Numbered from the stretch's first letter, positions 43,301 through 52,532 are shown. The stretch: DNA of 64,000 nt from Sphingomonas montanisoli (GCF_008274695.1 NZ_VTOU01000003.1:682001-746000); one strand, 5' to 3'. Notes: generated by a model not told the origin, from the sequence alone. Made by a program: numbers and translations.

Positions 43301-45115
43301 ATGGATAGACGTCAATTCCTCGGCGCGGCCGGCATCGCCACGCTCGTCGCCAGCCTGCCGCGCATCGCGGTCGCCGCCACCGGCAATGCCGCCGATATCA
43401 AGCTCGACGCGCTTCTCACCAAGATCTTCGACAAGATCGTCGATGACAGCCCGGAGACCGCAACCAGCCTTGGCTATGACAAGGGCGCGCGGGTCGCGCT
43501 CAAGAGCAAGCTCGACAATTATTCCAAGGCCGAGCAGGCCCGGAGCCTTGCCGAGAACAAGGACTATCTGAAGCAGGTCAAGGCGATCGATCGCGCCGCG
43601 CTCTCGCCGGCCGCCGCGATCAACTATGACGTCGTCGCCTATCTGCTGACCGCCTTCACCAAGGGCGGCGACAAGTACAGCTACGGATCGACCACAGGCT
43701 ATTATGTCCCTTATGCGATCACGCAGCTGAGCGGCCCCTATTCGAACGTCCCCGACTTTCTCGATTCACAGCATGTGATCGAGACGAAGGCCGACGCCGA
43801 CGCCTATGTCGCGCGCCTCCACGATTTCGCGCGCGTCCTTGATGAAAGCACCGCCTTCCAGAAGGCCGACGCAGCGCAGGGCGTGTTCGGTCCGGACTTC
43901 ACGCTCGACCTCGCGCTGGCCCAGCTGAAGGCGCTGCGCGACAAGCCGGCGGCCGAGACCGTCCTCGTCGAATCGGTCGTCCGCCGCACGAAGGAAAAGA
44001 AGATTGCCGGCGATTATGCCGTCCAGGCCGAGAAGATCGTCAGCGGCGAAATCTTCCCCGCGCTCGACCGTCAGATCGCTTTGATCACCGAATTGCGCGC
44101 CAAGGCGTCGAAGGAAGCGGGCGTGTGGCGCCTGCCCAAGGGCGACGAATATTATGCCGACGCGCTGATGAACGCGACGACCAGCACCTACACGCCCGAG
44201 GAGGTCCACAAGCTTGGCCTGGAGCAGGTTGCCGAGATCACCGCGCAGATCGACACGATCCTGAAGGGGCAGGGCATGACCAAGGGGTCGGTCGGCGACC
44301 GACTGACCGCGCTCAACAAGGATCCTAAGCAGCTTTATTCGAACGACGATGCCGGGCGCGCCCAGCTGATCGCCGACCTCAATCGCCAGGTGAAGGCGAT
44401 GGAGGCGAAGTTGCCGCAGGCGTTCGCCACGCTGCCCAAGGCCAAGCTCGACATCAAGCGCGTGCCCCCGTTCATTCAGGACGGCGCGCCCAACGGCTAT
44501 TACAATTCGGCCGCTCTCGATGGCTCGCGCGATGCCATCTATTACATCAACCTCAAAGATACGGCCGACTGGCCCAAATATGGCCTGCCGTCACTGACCT
44601 ATCATGAAGGCGTGCCGGGACATCACCTGCAGATCAGCCTGGCGCAGGAATCGAAGGACATCCCGATGCTGCGCAAGATTGCGCCGTTCGGGGCCTATGT
44701 CGAAGGCTGGGCGCTCTATGCCGAGCAACTGGCCGACGAGATGGGCGCTTATGAAGGTGATCCGCTGGGCCGTGCGGGCTTCCTGCAGAGCTTCCTGTTC
44801 CGCGCCGTGCGCCTCGTGACCGACACGGGGCTGCATTACAAGAAGTGGAGCCGCGAGCAGGCGACCGATTATATGGTCGGCGCGACCGGCTTCGCCCGCC
44901 CGCGCACGCTGCGCGAGGTCGAGCGTTACTGCGTGTGGCCGGGCCAGGCGTGCAGCTACAAGGTGGGCCATATGAGCTGGGTCAAGGCGCGCGATGCCGC
45001 CAAGGCGACGCTGGGCGCCAAGTTCGACATCAAGCAGTTCCACCAGGTCCTGCTCGACGGCGCACTGCCGCTCACGATGCTCGAAGCCCGCGTGGCGGAG
45101 CGCAGCAAGGCGTAA
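43301..45115 (+). CDS. Tat-exported DUF885 metallopeptidase-like protein
   Basis: Protein of 604 residues from ATG 43301. It opens with a twin-arginine signal (MDRRQFLGAAGIATLVAS), so it should be exported folded. The DUF885 domain fills the rest, with the zinc-type motif TYHEGVPGHHLQISL (H-E-x3-G-H-H, about residue 445) and a downstream Glu in YVEGWALYAEQLADEMG. Members are predicted metallopeptidases or hydrolases of the periplasm, but characterised examples are few. A strong terminator follows. Confidence 0.88.
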   Translation: MDRRQFLGAAGIATLVASLPRIAVAATGNAADIKLDALLTKIFDKIVDDSPETATSLGYDKGARVALKSKLDNYSKAEQARSLAENKDYLKQVKAIDRAALSPAAAINYDVVAYLLTAFTKGGDKYSYGSTTGYYVPYAITQLSGPYSNVPDFLDSQHVIETKADADAYVARLHDFARVLDESTAFQKADAAQGVFGPDFTLDLALAQLKALRDKPAAETVLVESVVRRTKEKKIAGDYAVQAEKIVSGEIFPALDRQIALITELRAKASKEAGVWRLPKGDEYYADALMNATTSTYTPEEVHKLGLEQVAEITAQIDTILKGQGMTKGSVGDRLTALNKDPKQLYSNDDAGRAQLIADLNRQVKAMEAKLPQAFATLPKAKLDIKRVPPFIQDGAPNGYYNSAALDGSRDAIYYINLKDTADWPKYGLPSLTYHEGVPGHHLQISLAQESKDIPMLRKIAPFGAYVEGWALYAEQLADEMGAYEGDPLGRAGFLQSFLFRAVRLVTDTGLHYKKWSREQATDYMVGATGFARPRTLREVERYCVWPGQACSYKVGHMSWVKARDAAKATLGAKFDIKQFHQVLLDGALPLTMLEARVAERSKA

Positions 45116-45125
45116 CAACGGAATC

Positions 45126-45149
45126 ATCCTCCCCGCCAGGGGGAGGATG
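45126..45149. repeat. CCTCCCC/GGGGAGG hairpin
   Basis: ATCCTCCCC and GGGGAGGAT flank a short loop just after the DUF885 stop. It is one member of a hairpin family also present at 6169, 14847 and 52703. Confidence 0.7.
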
Positions 45150-45181
45150 ATTGAAAGCTAAGGGCTTCAGAGCCACAAACG

Positions 45182-45214
45182 AAAAGGGCGGGATCTTGCG
45201 ATCCCGCCCTTTTT
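45182..45214 (+). terminator. Intrinsic terminator downstream of the DUF885 gene
   Basis: AAAAGGGCGGGATC and GATCCCGCCCTTTT form a 14-bp stem (45182-45195 with 45200-45213) around the tetraloop TTGC. It has A and T runs on the two sides, so it can also terminate the opposite tRNA transcript. Confidence 0.92.
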
Positions 45215-45239
45215 CCGACCGCCATTCCATCAAGGAAAG

Positions 45240-45316
<77 letters not shown>

Positions 45317-45409
45317 ATATTGCGTGGAGGGGGCACCTAGGGGACAGCCGATACGCTGTCAACAGCACGATGCGACGAATTTCTGACATCAGGCGAAACG
45401 GTTGCCCGA

Positions 45410-46648
45410 TCAGCGCCCCAGCGGCGCCGACGGGGTCGAGTCCTCGTCATCGGGTCCGTTGGTGAAGGTGCCCTCCGCAAACAGGAAGCCGGCGATGTCG
45501 GGACGGCCTGCCGCGTCGAGGATCGTCTTGACGATGATGAGCAGCGGCACCGCCAGCAGCGCGCCCGTCGTTCCCCACACCCAGCTCCAGAAACTCAGGG
45601 CGATCAGGATGAGGAGCGGATTGATCGTGAGCCTGCGGCCCACCAGCAGCGGCGTGAACAGGTTCGCCTCGACCAGGTGGAGGCCGACGAACATCGCCGC
45701 CGGCACCAGTGCGTAGCCGAGATCGGCGAAGGTCATCAGCCCGCCGACGGCCAGCAGGCCCGCCGCCATCACCGGCCCGAAATAGGGGATATAGTTGAGA
45801 ATCGCGACGAGACCGCCCCACATCACCGGGGTCGGCATGCCGACGAACCACAAGACCAGCGACACGATGATGCCAAGCCCGATGTTGATCAGGGTGATCG
45901 TCGCCAGATAGGCCGACGTGCGATCGACCATTTCCTGGATCACCCGCGCGGTCGTCATCGCGCTGGAGAAGCTGCCTCGGCTCGTGATCGTGCGGCGGCG
46001 CATTCGCGTCCAGCCGCTCAGGAAGAAATAGACCACCAGCGTGGCGAACACCATCTGGACGATCGCGTGCGGGGCCGAGGTCGCGACAAGATCGAACAGC
46101 GAATTGGGCGATTCGACCCGCACGGTGCGCGCGCTCGACGCTGAAGAGCGCATGATCACACCCATCGTCTGATCGATGAAGCGTTCGAATGTCGAATAGA
46201 GATCGATCAGCGGCGACAGGTTGCGCCGTATCTGCGCGATCCGCGAGGGCAACAGCGCGAACCAGTCCGTGGCCGGCACCACGATCGAGGCGATCGCGAC
46301 ATTGGCGATCGTCAGGAACAGCAGCACGCATGACAGCGCGGCAAGGCCCGATGGCAGACCGCGCCGCTCCATCCATTCGAGCAAAGGCACCAGGGCGATC
46401 GCGATCACCAGCGCGGTCGTGGTCGGCAGGAAAAACTCGGCGCCGGCGCGCAGCGCGAAGGGAACGGCAAGGACGAGGCCCGCGCCCGCCGACAACGCCA
46501 ACCAGGCGAGCAGGCGATCGCGGCGAAAAGCATGATCGGCACTCGCGACGATCGATTCGCGCACGATCTCGACAACTTTTTCGCGTCGTTCCTCGGCGAT
46601 AACCTCGTCCGCCAACCGATTCTCGTCGGCCTCCGCCAAAAACCGCAC
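45410..46648 (-). CDS. AI-2E-family permease (TqsA/PerM-like)
   Basis: Integral membrane protein, 412 residues, GTG start at 46648 after a GGGGGA ribosome site. It has about eight membrane segments, including paired N-terminal helices (WLALSAGAGLVLAVPFALRA) and the family's conserved core near LNYIPYFGPVMAAGLLAVGG and TINPLLILIALSFWSWVWGT. Family members include TqsA (AI-2 export) and Na+/H+ antiporter-like proteins. Substrate assignment from sequence is unsafe. Confidence 0.88.
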   Translation of the reverse strand: MRFLAEADENRLADEVIAEERREKVVEIVRESIVASADHAFRRDRLLAWLALSAGAGLVLAVPFALRAGAEFFLPTTTALVIAIALVPLLEWMERRGLPSGLAALSCVLLFLTIANVAIASIVVPATDWFALLPSRIAQIRRNLSPLIDLYSTFERFIDQTMGVIMRSSASSARTVRVESPNSLFDLVATSAPHAIVQMVFATLVVYFFLSGWTRMRRRTITSRGSFSSAMTTARVIQEMVDRTSAYLATITLINIGLGIIVSLVLWFVGMPTPVMWGGLVAILNYIPYFGPVMAAGLLAVGGLMTFADLGYALVPAAMFVGLHLVEANLFTPLLVGRRLTINPLLILIALSFWSWVWGTTGALLAVPLLIIVKTILDAAGRPDIAGFLFAEGTFTNGPDDEDSTPSAPLGR

Positions 46649-47029
46649 TCCCCCACAGGCTCAAATGCCGAATCGCATGATATCGCAGGCGATCCGAAAC
46701 GTCTCGACCAACCGACCTTCGATCGCGCGTTATTGTGACATGAAGACAAGCTTTTCGTGACCATTGGAAGGCGTTTCGCGTCCCGATTTGTTGCCGAAAC
46801 GGCCAAAAATGTTCCTCCGTTCACCGCATCACCGAAACGATTCATCGTGGATTGGTTGCCTGTAGCCGGTTGATACCGCATGGGGCCGCCAGATCCGGTC
46901 GCCGGGGGGCACGACGTTTCCGTCACCGCCCCATCTGCGACAAGTCGTGAATGACCGCCCGTCCCTGGGTTTTGTTGAGTTCTTTATAGGGACGGCTTCG
47001 GGCCATTGGCGCATGGCATGGAGTGCTGA
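46649..47029. other. 381-nt noncoding gap between divergent genes
   Basis: It separates the divergent permease and cell-wall hydrolase genes and must carry both promoters. One weak inverted repeat was seen, GTCCCT (46961-46966) with AGGGAC (46988-46993). No ORF, tRNA or clear consensus promoter is visible. Confidence 0.5.
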
Positions 47030-47602
47030 ATGGCTGCGAAACTGGCTCAACATCCGCTGATGATTGCGGCGATGCTGTTTGCTGCTGCGACTGGTGTGAT
47101 GGGCTACGCGGCTATTCCGACGAGCGAGCCTCAGCTCGCCTATAATCTCGACACCCAGATCACGGCCGACGCAATCGTCGCCGACGACGGGGTCGACCAG
47201 GTTCTCTACAAGGAAACCGCCGCGACGACGGCGAAGCTCGACACGCAGCTCGAATGCCTTGCCAAAGTGGTGATGCACGAAGCCGCCAACCAACCGCGCG
47301 CCGGCCAGCTTGCGGTCGCGCAGCTGATCGTCAACCGCGTTGGCCAGGATCGCTTCGGCAGCAATGTCTGCGAAGTCGTGAACCAGCCGGGCCAGTTCTT
47401 TCGCACCGCCAGCTACAATCCGCGCCGCGATGGCGAGCGTTGGGCGAATGCGGTCGAAGTTTCGCGCCAGGCGATGGAACGCGATGGCGAGGCTGTCGTC
47501 CCCGGCGCGGTCTTCTACCACGCGGCCTATCAGCGCCCGAACGCGTTCTTCCGCACGCGCACCAAGCTGTCGACGGTCGGCGACCACATCTTCTACCGCT
47601 GA
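47030..47602 (+). CDS. Cell-wall hydrolase, SleB-like
   Basis: Protein of 190 residues with an N-terminal hydrophobic segment (LMIAAMLFAAATGVMGYAAI) acting as signal or anchor. The C-terminal SleB/Hydrolase_2 domain is marked by LECLAKVVMHEAANQPRAGQ, with the catalytic Glu in H-E-A, then LAVAQLIVNRVG, CEVVNQPGQFF and GAVFYHAAYQRP. Such enzymes cleave peptidoglycan glycan strands. It fits with the other envelope enzymes nearby but stands alone and ends at a clear terminator. Confidence 0.9.
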   Translation: MAAKLAQHPLMIAAMLFAAATGVMGYAAIPTSEPQLAYNLDTQITADAIVADDGVDQVLYKETAATTAKLDTQLECLAKVVMHEAANQPRAGQLAVAQLIVNRVGQDRFGSNVCEVVNQPGQFFRTASYNPRRDGERWANAVEVSRQAMERDGEAVVPGAVFYHAAYQRPNAFFRTRTKLSTVGDHIFYR

Positions 47603-47629
47603 TCGGCGTCACCCCGATCGCGTCACGGA

Positions 47630-47651
47630 CCCCGCCATCTGGCGGGGTTTT
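47630..47651 (+). terminator. Intrinsic terminator after the SleB-like gene
   Basis: CCCCGCC and GGCGGGG with the ATCT tetraloop are followed by TTTT. Confidence 0.88.
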
Positions 47652-47675
47652 GTGTTTCTGGGTTAGGTGGGTGCC

Positions 47676-48149
47676 ATGTCCCGCACCACGCGCGCCACGC
47701 AGGCGCTCACCCAATCCGACACCGCCTTCACCGTCCACCTCTATGCCTATGATCCCGATGCCGAACGCGTCGGATTGCAGGCTGCCGAGGCGCTGGGGGC
47801 CGAGCCGGGCGAGGTGCTCAAGACGCTGATGATCCTTGTCGACGGCAAGCCCGCCTGCGCCGTGATCCCGTCGGACCGCGAGCTTTCGATGAAGAAGACC
47901 GCCGCTGCCTTCGGGGGCAAATCCGCCCAGATGATGAAACCTGCCGATGCCGAGCGCGCGACCGGCTTCGTCGTGGGCGGGATCAGCCCCTTCGGCCAGA
48001 AGAAGCGCGTGCCCACCGCGATCGAGGCGGAAGCGATGGCGCTGCCGCTCGTCTTCATCAATGGAGGCCAGCGCGGGCTTCAGGTCAGGCTTGCGCCCGG
48101 CGATGCGGCGCAGGTGCTGGAGGCGGTCGTCGCGGGGCTCGTCGCCTAA
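47676..48149 (+). CDS. ybaK: Cys-tRNA(Pro)/Cys-tRNA(Cys) deacylase YbaK
   Basis: YbaK/EbsC-type editing protein of 157 residues from ATG 47676, preceded by a GGTGG ribosome site. Characteristic text is EVLKTLMILVDGKPACAVIP (catalytic Lys in K-T-L), MKKTAAAFGGKSAQMM and the GGISPFGQKKRVP stretch that lines the active site. It removes cysteine mischarged on tRNA-Pro. Stand-alone gene followed by a short dispersed hairpin. Confidence 0.93.
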   Translation: MSRTTRATQALTQSDTAFTVHLYAYDPDAERVGLQAAEALGAEPGEVLKTLMILVDGKPACAVIPSDRELSMKKTAAAFGGKSAQMMKPADAERATGFVVGGISPFGQKKRVPTAIEAEAMALPLVFINGGQRGLQVRLAPGDAAQVLEAVVAGLVA

Positions 48150-48157
48150 CCACCGCC

Positions 48158-48185
48158 CGTCATCCCAGCGAAAGCTGGGATGACG
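48158..48185. repeat. Short palindrome, CGTCATCCCAGC family
   Basis: CGTCATCCCAGC-GAAA-GCTGGGATGACG is a perfect hairpin, between the convergent ybaK and the small membrane-protein gene. Confidence 0.88.
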
Positions 48186-48196
48186 AAGCGAGGCAG

Positions 48197-48526
48197 CTAC
48201 TGCGTCCCGCCCGCCGCCTCGTCACCGAAGCGCGCGGCCTGCAGCTTCTTCCATCCATCGTGGAGCGCGGTGCGCGGTTTGCCGATGCCGACAGCATCCA
48301 TCATCGCCGCCCAGCCGCTCGCTGCCTCGGACGCGCGCAGTTGCACCTCGCTCGGCGGCTTTTCGTCGACCCAGGCGGAAAGCGTGCCGGCATTGGCGAA
48401 GAGCAGCACCAACGTCGCGACGATGATCGCGACGCTCGCAAAGCTGAGCGGATGCCCGTCCTCGATCGGCTCGGCCGGCAGATCGACCGGCGAGGCCAGT
48501 TCATGCTCCTTCATCTCGCGCGCCAT
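48197..48526 (-). CDS. Small single-pass membrane protein of the O-acetylation cluster
   Basis: Protein of 109 residues starting at ATG 48526, 14 nt after the MBOAT gene. A short acidic cytoplasmic part is followed by one membrane helix (residues ~29-47, FASVAIIVATLVLLFANAGT) and a ~55-residue periplasmic tail. I see no catalytic motif. Because it is encoded directly behind the MBOAT and SGNH genes it is probably an accessory or partner of that membrane complex. No family recognised. Confidence 0.72.
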   Translation of the reverse strand: MAREMKEHELASPVDLPAEPIEDGHPLSFASVAIIVATLVLLFANAGTLSAWVDEKPPSEVQLRASEAASGWAAMMDAVGIGKPRTALHDGWKKLQAARFGDEAAGGTQ

Positions 48527-48540
48527 CCGATCGTCTCCGC

Positions 48541-49938
48541 TCAGAACTGGTAATAGATGAAGGGCGCGACCCCTTCGTAGCGCATCGCGTCGATCACGAT
48601 GATCGCGACCGCGGTGAGCAGGCCCAAGGCCCACGCGGGCATCAACCGCAGCCGCAACGCCATACCCTGCGCCAGCAGCGGCGGCGTGAAGTGGAACGCC
48701 ATGCCCAGCACCATCAGCCCCGCGAGCAGCGGCGTCGTCATCGTGTTGCGCCAGTCGCCGCCCGCCATTCCGCTGATGAAGCTGATCGCCCCGTCGAAGG
48801 TGTCGGCGCGGAAGAAGATCCAGCCCAACGTCACGATGTGGAAGGTGACGAGGATGGCGAGCAGCTTGGGCAGGCCTGGCAAACCGGCCTTGCGCCACAC
48901 GGTCTCGATCACCTGCACGCCGCCATGCAGGCCACCCCAGATGAGGAAGGTCCACTTGGCGCCATGCCAGAAGCCGCCGAGCAGCATCGTGATCAGGATG
49001 TTGCGGCATTGCCCGGACAATCCGCCGCGATTGCCGCCGAGGCCGATATAGAGATAGTCGCGCAGCCAGCTCGACAGGCTGATGTGCCAGCGCCGCCAGA
49101 AATCCTGCAGCGACTGCGCGCGATAGGGCTGGTTGAAATTGCGCGGAAAGCGATAGCCGAACAGCGCCGCGATCCCGATGGCCATGTCCGAATAAGCCGA
49201 GAAATCGCAGTAGATCTGCACCGCATAGCCATAGGCCGCGAGCAGCAGATCGAGGCTGCTATGCGCCGCCGGATCGAAGAAGACCGGATCGACCAGGTTC
49301 ACCGACAGTTCGGACGCAACCACCGCTTTCTTGAACAGCCCCCACACGATCAGCAGCAGAGCCATCGCGATCATGTCGCGGTTGAGCCGAGGCGTCTTTT
49401 CGAACTGCGGCAACAGATCGGATGCGCGCACGATTGGCCCGGCAACGAGGTGCGGGAAAAAGGACATCAGCAACGTGATGTCGAGCAGCCCCGCGGCACG
49501 CACCCGCCCGCGATAGACGTCGATCAGGTAGGACATGCCCTGGAAGGTGAAGAAGGACACGCCGACCGGCAGCACGATCTGCATCAGCGGCAGATCGCGC
49601 GCCATGCCCCAGCTACTGAGCAACGCGCCGAGCTGCTCCAGAAAGAAGTCGTAATATTTGAAGAAGCCGAGGATGCCGAGATTGGCGATGATGCCGATCG
49701 TCACCACCGCCTTCTGCGTACCCCGCGTATCCGCCGCATAGATCAGCCGCGCCGCCCCCCAATTGAGGAAGGCCGACGTGATCAGGAGCGCAACGAAGCG
49801 CCAGTCCCACGCGCCGTAGAACACCCAGCTGCCCAGCAGCAGCAGGATCTTGCGCCATTCGTTCGACCCGCTGGCGGCCCAGATGACCGCGAAGGCGACG
49901 AGGAAGAACAGCCCGAAGTCGAGCGTGGGGAAGAGCAT
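48541..49938 (-). CDS. MBOAT O-acyltransferase (AlgI/PatA-like)
   Basis: Polytopic membrane-bound O-acyltransferase of 465 residues with about eleven membrane helices. The family's core is clear: QDFWRRWHISLSSWLRDYLY and LGGFWHGAKWTFLIWGGLHG, the latter with the invariant catalytic His. AlgI, PatA and DltB belong here; they pass acyl groups from a cytosolic donor to a periplasmic partner that loads polysaccharide or peptidoglycan. The adjacent SGNH proteins are the expected partners. The start is directly next to the previous stop, so the genes form one operon. Confidence 0.93.
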   Translation of the reverse strand: MLFPTLDFGLFFLVAFAVIWAASGSNEWRKILLLLGSWVFYGAWDWRFVALLITSAFLNWGAARLIYAADTRGTQKAVVTIGIIANLGILGFFKYYDFFLEQLGALLSSWGMARDLPLMQIVLPVGVSFFTFQGMSYLIDVYRGRVRAAGLLDITLLMSFFPHLVAGPIVRASDLLPQFEKTPRLNRDMIAMALLLIVWGLFKKAVVASELSVNLVDPVFFDPAAHSSLDLLLAAYGYAVQIYCDFSAYSDMAIGIAALFGYRFPRNFNQPYRAQSLQDFWRRWHISLSSWLRDYLYIGLGGNRGGLSGQCRNILITMLLGGFWHGAKWTFLIWGGLHGGVQVIETVWRKAGLPGLPKLLAILVTFHIVTLGWIFFRADTFDGAISFISGMAGGDWRNTMTTPLLAGLMVLGMAFHFTPPLLAQGMALRLRLMPAWALGLLTAVAIIVIDAMRYEGVAPFIYYQF

Positions 49939-51375
49939 CTAGCGGACCGCGTTGGCTGCGGCATCGAGATCGGTCTGGAGTCGCGTCGCGATCTCCTGCC
50001 CGCCCGCGCTGTTGAAATGGACATAGTCGCCGCGCATCCGGGTCGGCTGCAGCTTGACCCAGCTGACCGCGGTGCAGCGCCCGCCCATCCGCGCCTCCCA
50101 ATCCCAGAAGCCCAGCCGCAACTGCTGCGCGACGCGGCGCTGGACGTCGCGGACCATCTTGAGGCCCGCGGGTGGGAACAATGGCCGCGCGGTGATCGAC
50201 CAGCCGATCTGCGTCGGCTGCCTCACAGGCGGCGGTGCGAGAAGGGGGGCGGTCGCGGGCGGCGGGGTGGTGATCATGCGGCGACCGTCGACCGTCTGGG
50301 TCGCCTGGGCATCGAGTTCGCCCAATATGTCGTCGATGCTGTCGGGCGCGATCTGCGAGGGGGGCGGAGCCACCGGCGCGACCGGGGGCAGCGGTGCGGG
50401 TTCGAGGCAGGGCGCGGGCGTCGCGGTCGGCGCGTTGGACAGCAGCTCGCTGCGCCGGGTCAGCGCATCGGGCGCGCCGAGCAGCAGGATCGGCACGCGC
50501 CCGGCCAGGCGGCGGATGCGGCTGATCTGGGTGCGCAACGTGATCTCATATTCCTGCGGCGCGATGCGCGGCGAGAAACCCTCGTTGGTGCCGAAGGCGA
50601 CGACGATCAGGTCGGGATCATAAGCGCGCAGTTCCTCCGCCACGACAGCGTCGTCGTTGCGCGAGAAATGGACGAGCTGCGATCCGACCACGCCGGCATT
50701 GGACAGGGCCACGCCGCCGGTATCGCGGAAGCTGGCCCAGCTGGTGATCGTGACCGGCCGCCCCTCCGCCACCACCGACACTGCGACCTGGGGCGCGTCG
50801 AACGTCAGCTCCTTGCATTCGGGGCGCGACAGGAAGGCGTCGAGCGCGATCCGTTCGGTCTTTCCCCCGATGCTGATCGCCAGCGTCCCCGCCCCCGGCT
50901 GCGCCATCGCGCAGACGACGAAGCGATCGAACTGCTCGTTGGCACCTGCGACCATCGATATGCGCGCGCCGTCGCGGGTGGACGTCAGGTTGAAGCCCGC
51001 AAGGCCGACCGGCGGATGCGGCGTCTGCGACCCCGGCCCGAAGATCGATGCGATCGACCAGCCATCCGACATGTCCACGCTCACGCCGCGCGGATTATAG
51101 CCGTTGAAGGGCTTGCCCGGCGGCATCATCCCACGCCCACCGCTGCCGTAGCGCGCCTGCAGCATGTCGCGCCATGCGCCGGTGATCGCGTCGCCCGCCG
51201 TGTGGCTGTCGCCGATCTGCAGGATGTGGACCGGCTTGCCCGATCGCCCGCGCGCCGCCGTCAGCTTTTCGAAATAGGGTTTGAGCACAGGATAGCCGCA
51301 CAGCCCGCCTGCGCAGTCGGCGGTGACGACGGGCGTGGCGGCGGCGGCCGCAGCAAGGGCGAGCAGCGACATCAT
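49939..51375 (-). CDS. Periplasmic SGNH/GDSL protein with split domain (PatB/Ape-like)
   Basis: Protein of 478 residues with a short signal segment (MMSLLALAAAAAATPVVTA). The catalytic set is S57 in LQIGDSHTAGD, the block III Asn264 in VAFGTNEGFSP and D450/H453 in RGDYVHFNSAGG. GDSHTAGD matches the motif seen in Neisseria Ape1-type peptidoglycan O-acetyl esterases; that comparison is from memory. A Pro/Ala-rich insert of about 75 residues (~315-390) splits the hydrolase between block III and block V. Its ATG overlaps the stop of the next SGNH gene. It probably transfers or removes acetyl groups together with the MBOAT protein. Confidence 0.85.
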   Translation of the reverse strand: MMSLLALAAAAAATPVVTADCAGGLCGYPVLKPYFEKLTAARGRSGKPVHILQIGDSHTAGDAITGAWRDMLQARYGSGGRGMMPPGKPFNGYNPRGVSVDMSDGWSIASIFGPGSQTPHPPVGLAGFNLTSTRDGARISMVAGANEQFDRFVVCAMAQPGAGTLAISIGGKTERIALDAFLSRPECKELTFDAPQVAVSVVAEGRPVTITSWASFRDTGGVALSNAGVVGSQLVHFSRNDDAVVAEELRAYDPDLIVVAFGTNEGFSPRIAPQEYEITLRTQISRIRRLAGRVPILLLGAPDALTRRSELLSNAPTATPAPCLEPAPLPPVAPVAPPPSQIAPDSIDDILGELDAQATQTVDGRRMITTPPPATAPLLAPPPVRQPTQIGWSITARPLFPPAGLKMVRDVQRRVAQQLRLGFWDWEARMGGRCTAVSWVKLQPTRMRGDYVHFNSAGGQEIATRLQTDLDAAANAVR

Positions 51376-52532
51376 TCGCTGCGATTGCCCTCTTCCTCTC
51401 CGCGCAGGTCGGGCGGCAACAGATCGACTGGCGCACCCTTGGCCGGGGGCGCGCGATGTTCGGGCGCAGGCGGCGATGGGTTCGTCACCGGCGCAGGCGC
51501 CAACGGATCCTCGAGCTTCGGCGGCCTGACCCGGACGATTGCCGGCGGAGGCGGTGGCGGCGCGACCACGGGCGGCGGCGGCGCGGCATCTCCACCGGCC
51601 TCGCCCCGCGCACGATCGACATAGGTCCGGATGCGCCCGGCCAATCCCCGCGTGATGCGGACATAGCCGTTCATCGACATATGGATGCCGTCATTGGCGC
51701 GCATCAGCACCTGGCGACCATCGGCACCCGGCAGGTAGGCGGCATAACGCCCGTCGGTATCGACGCTGTAGGGCGCGGTCTCGACATAAGCGACGCCGAG
51801 CTGGCCCATCAGGTCGCGGTAGAAGGCGTTCATGCGGGCGACGTCGGCATCATAAGCCGCCTCGCGCATCTTGGGCAGGCCGACCCAATAGACGATCGCC
51901 CCCTGTCCGCGCAGCATCGCGACATAGCGCGTCACGCGCCGCGCGATCTCCGCCTTCCAATTGGGGCTGAGCAGGGCATAGACATGGCCGTTCGCCGCGA
52001 CACCCATCATGTCGTTCGCGCCGAAGCTGATCACCGCGATATCGACCGGCGCGGGCGCCAGGCGGGCGCGATCATGCTCCTCCAGGTTCAGCGTCTTGTA
52101 GCGGGTGAAGCCGGTCGCCTGCTGGCTGAACTTGACGACCTGATAGCCCTGTTTCCGGCTGAGTTGATTGTAGAGCGCGGACCAGATGCCGTCGCCGAAG
52201 CTGTCGCCAAACACGCCGACGCGCACCGGCCGGCCCGCCGCGATCGCGTTGACGATGCCGGGCTGGATCGGGCGGCTTTCCGCGACGGTCGGCTGTTCGG
52301 GCAGCGCGCCGGGCGCGGGCTTCGGGGCGTCACCCGGCTGCGCAGGGGGCGCATCGGCCGGATGGGTGTCCGTGCCCAAAGGTGCCGCCACGTCCGACGC
52401 GCCGACCTCAATCGGCGGCGCGACCGGCTCTGTCGCGTTGTGGACGCCGAAGGCATAGCCCATCGCCGCACCTGCCGCGACACCGAGGAACAGGACCGCC
52501 GTGCGATCGAACAGAAAAAACGCCGCCCTCAT
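51372..52532 (-). CDS. Membrane-anchored DUF459 SGNH protein
   Basis: Protein of 386 residues. An N-terminal anchor helix (TAVLFLGVAAGAAMGYAFGV) precedes a Pro/Ala-rich linker (~35-90) and an SGNH domain with S111 in VGVFGDSFGDGIW, N173 in ISFGANDMMG and D281/H284 in RANDGIHMSMNGY. A second proline-rich tail (~310-386) follows. DUF459 proteins accompany MBOAT genes in many alphaproteobacteria. It is the first gene of the four-gene cluster, so its promoter lies in 52533-52735. Transfer of acyl groups onto an envelope polymer is inferred. Confidence 0.86.
   Translation of the reverse strand: MRAAFFLFDRTAVLFLGVAAGAAMGYAFGVHNATEPVAPPIEVGASDVAAPLGTDTHPADAPPAQPGDAPKPAPGALPEQPTVAESRPIQPGIVNAIAAGRPVRVGVFGDSFGDGIWSALYNQLSRKQGYQVVKFSQQATGFTRYKTLNLEEHDRARLAPAPVDIAVISFGANDMMGVAANGHVYALLSPNWKAEIARRVTRYVAMLRGQGAIVYWVGLPKMREAAYDADVARMNAFYRDLMGQLGVAYVETAPYSVDTDGRYAAYLPGADGRQVLMRANDGIHMSMNGYVRITRGLAGRIRTYVDRARGEAGGDAAPPPPVVAPPPPPPAIVRVRPPKLEDPLAPAPVTNPSPPAPEHRAPPAKGAPVDLLPPDLRGEEEGNRSE

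Noticed and set aside
46961-46993. Possible terminator or promoter ahead of the SleB-like gene
   Set aside because: Only 6-bp arms with a 21-nt loop, and the TTG/TAT boxes are spaced too closely to be a promoter.
48691-51624. 977-codon open frame antisense to the MBOAT and SGNH genes
   Set aside because: It crosses two real genes, has atypical composition and contains no domain.
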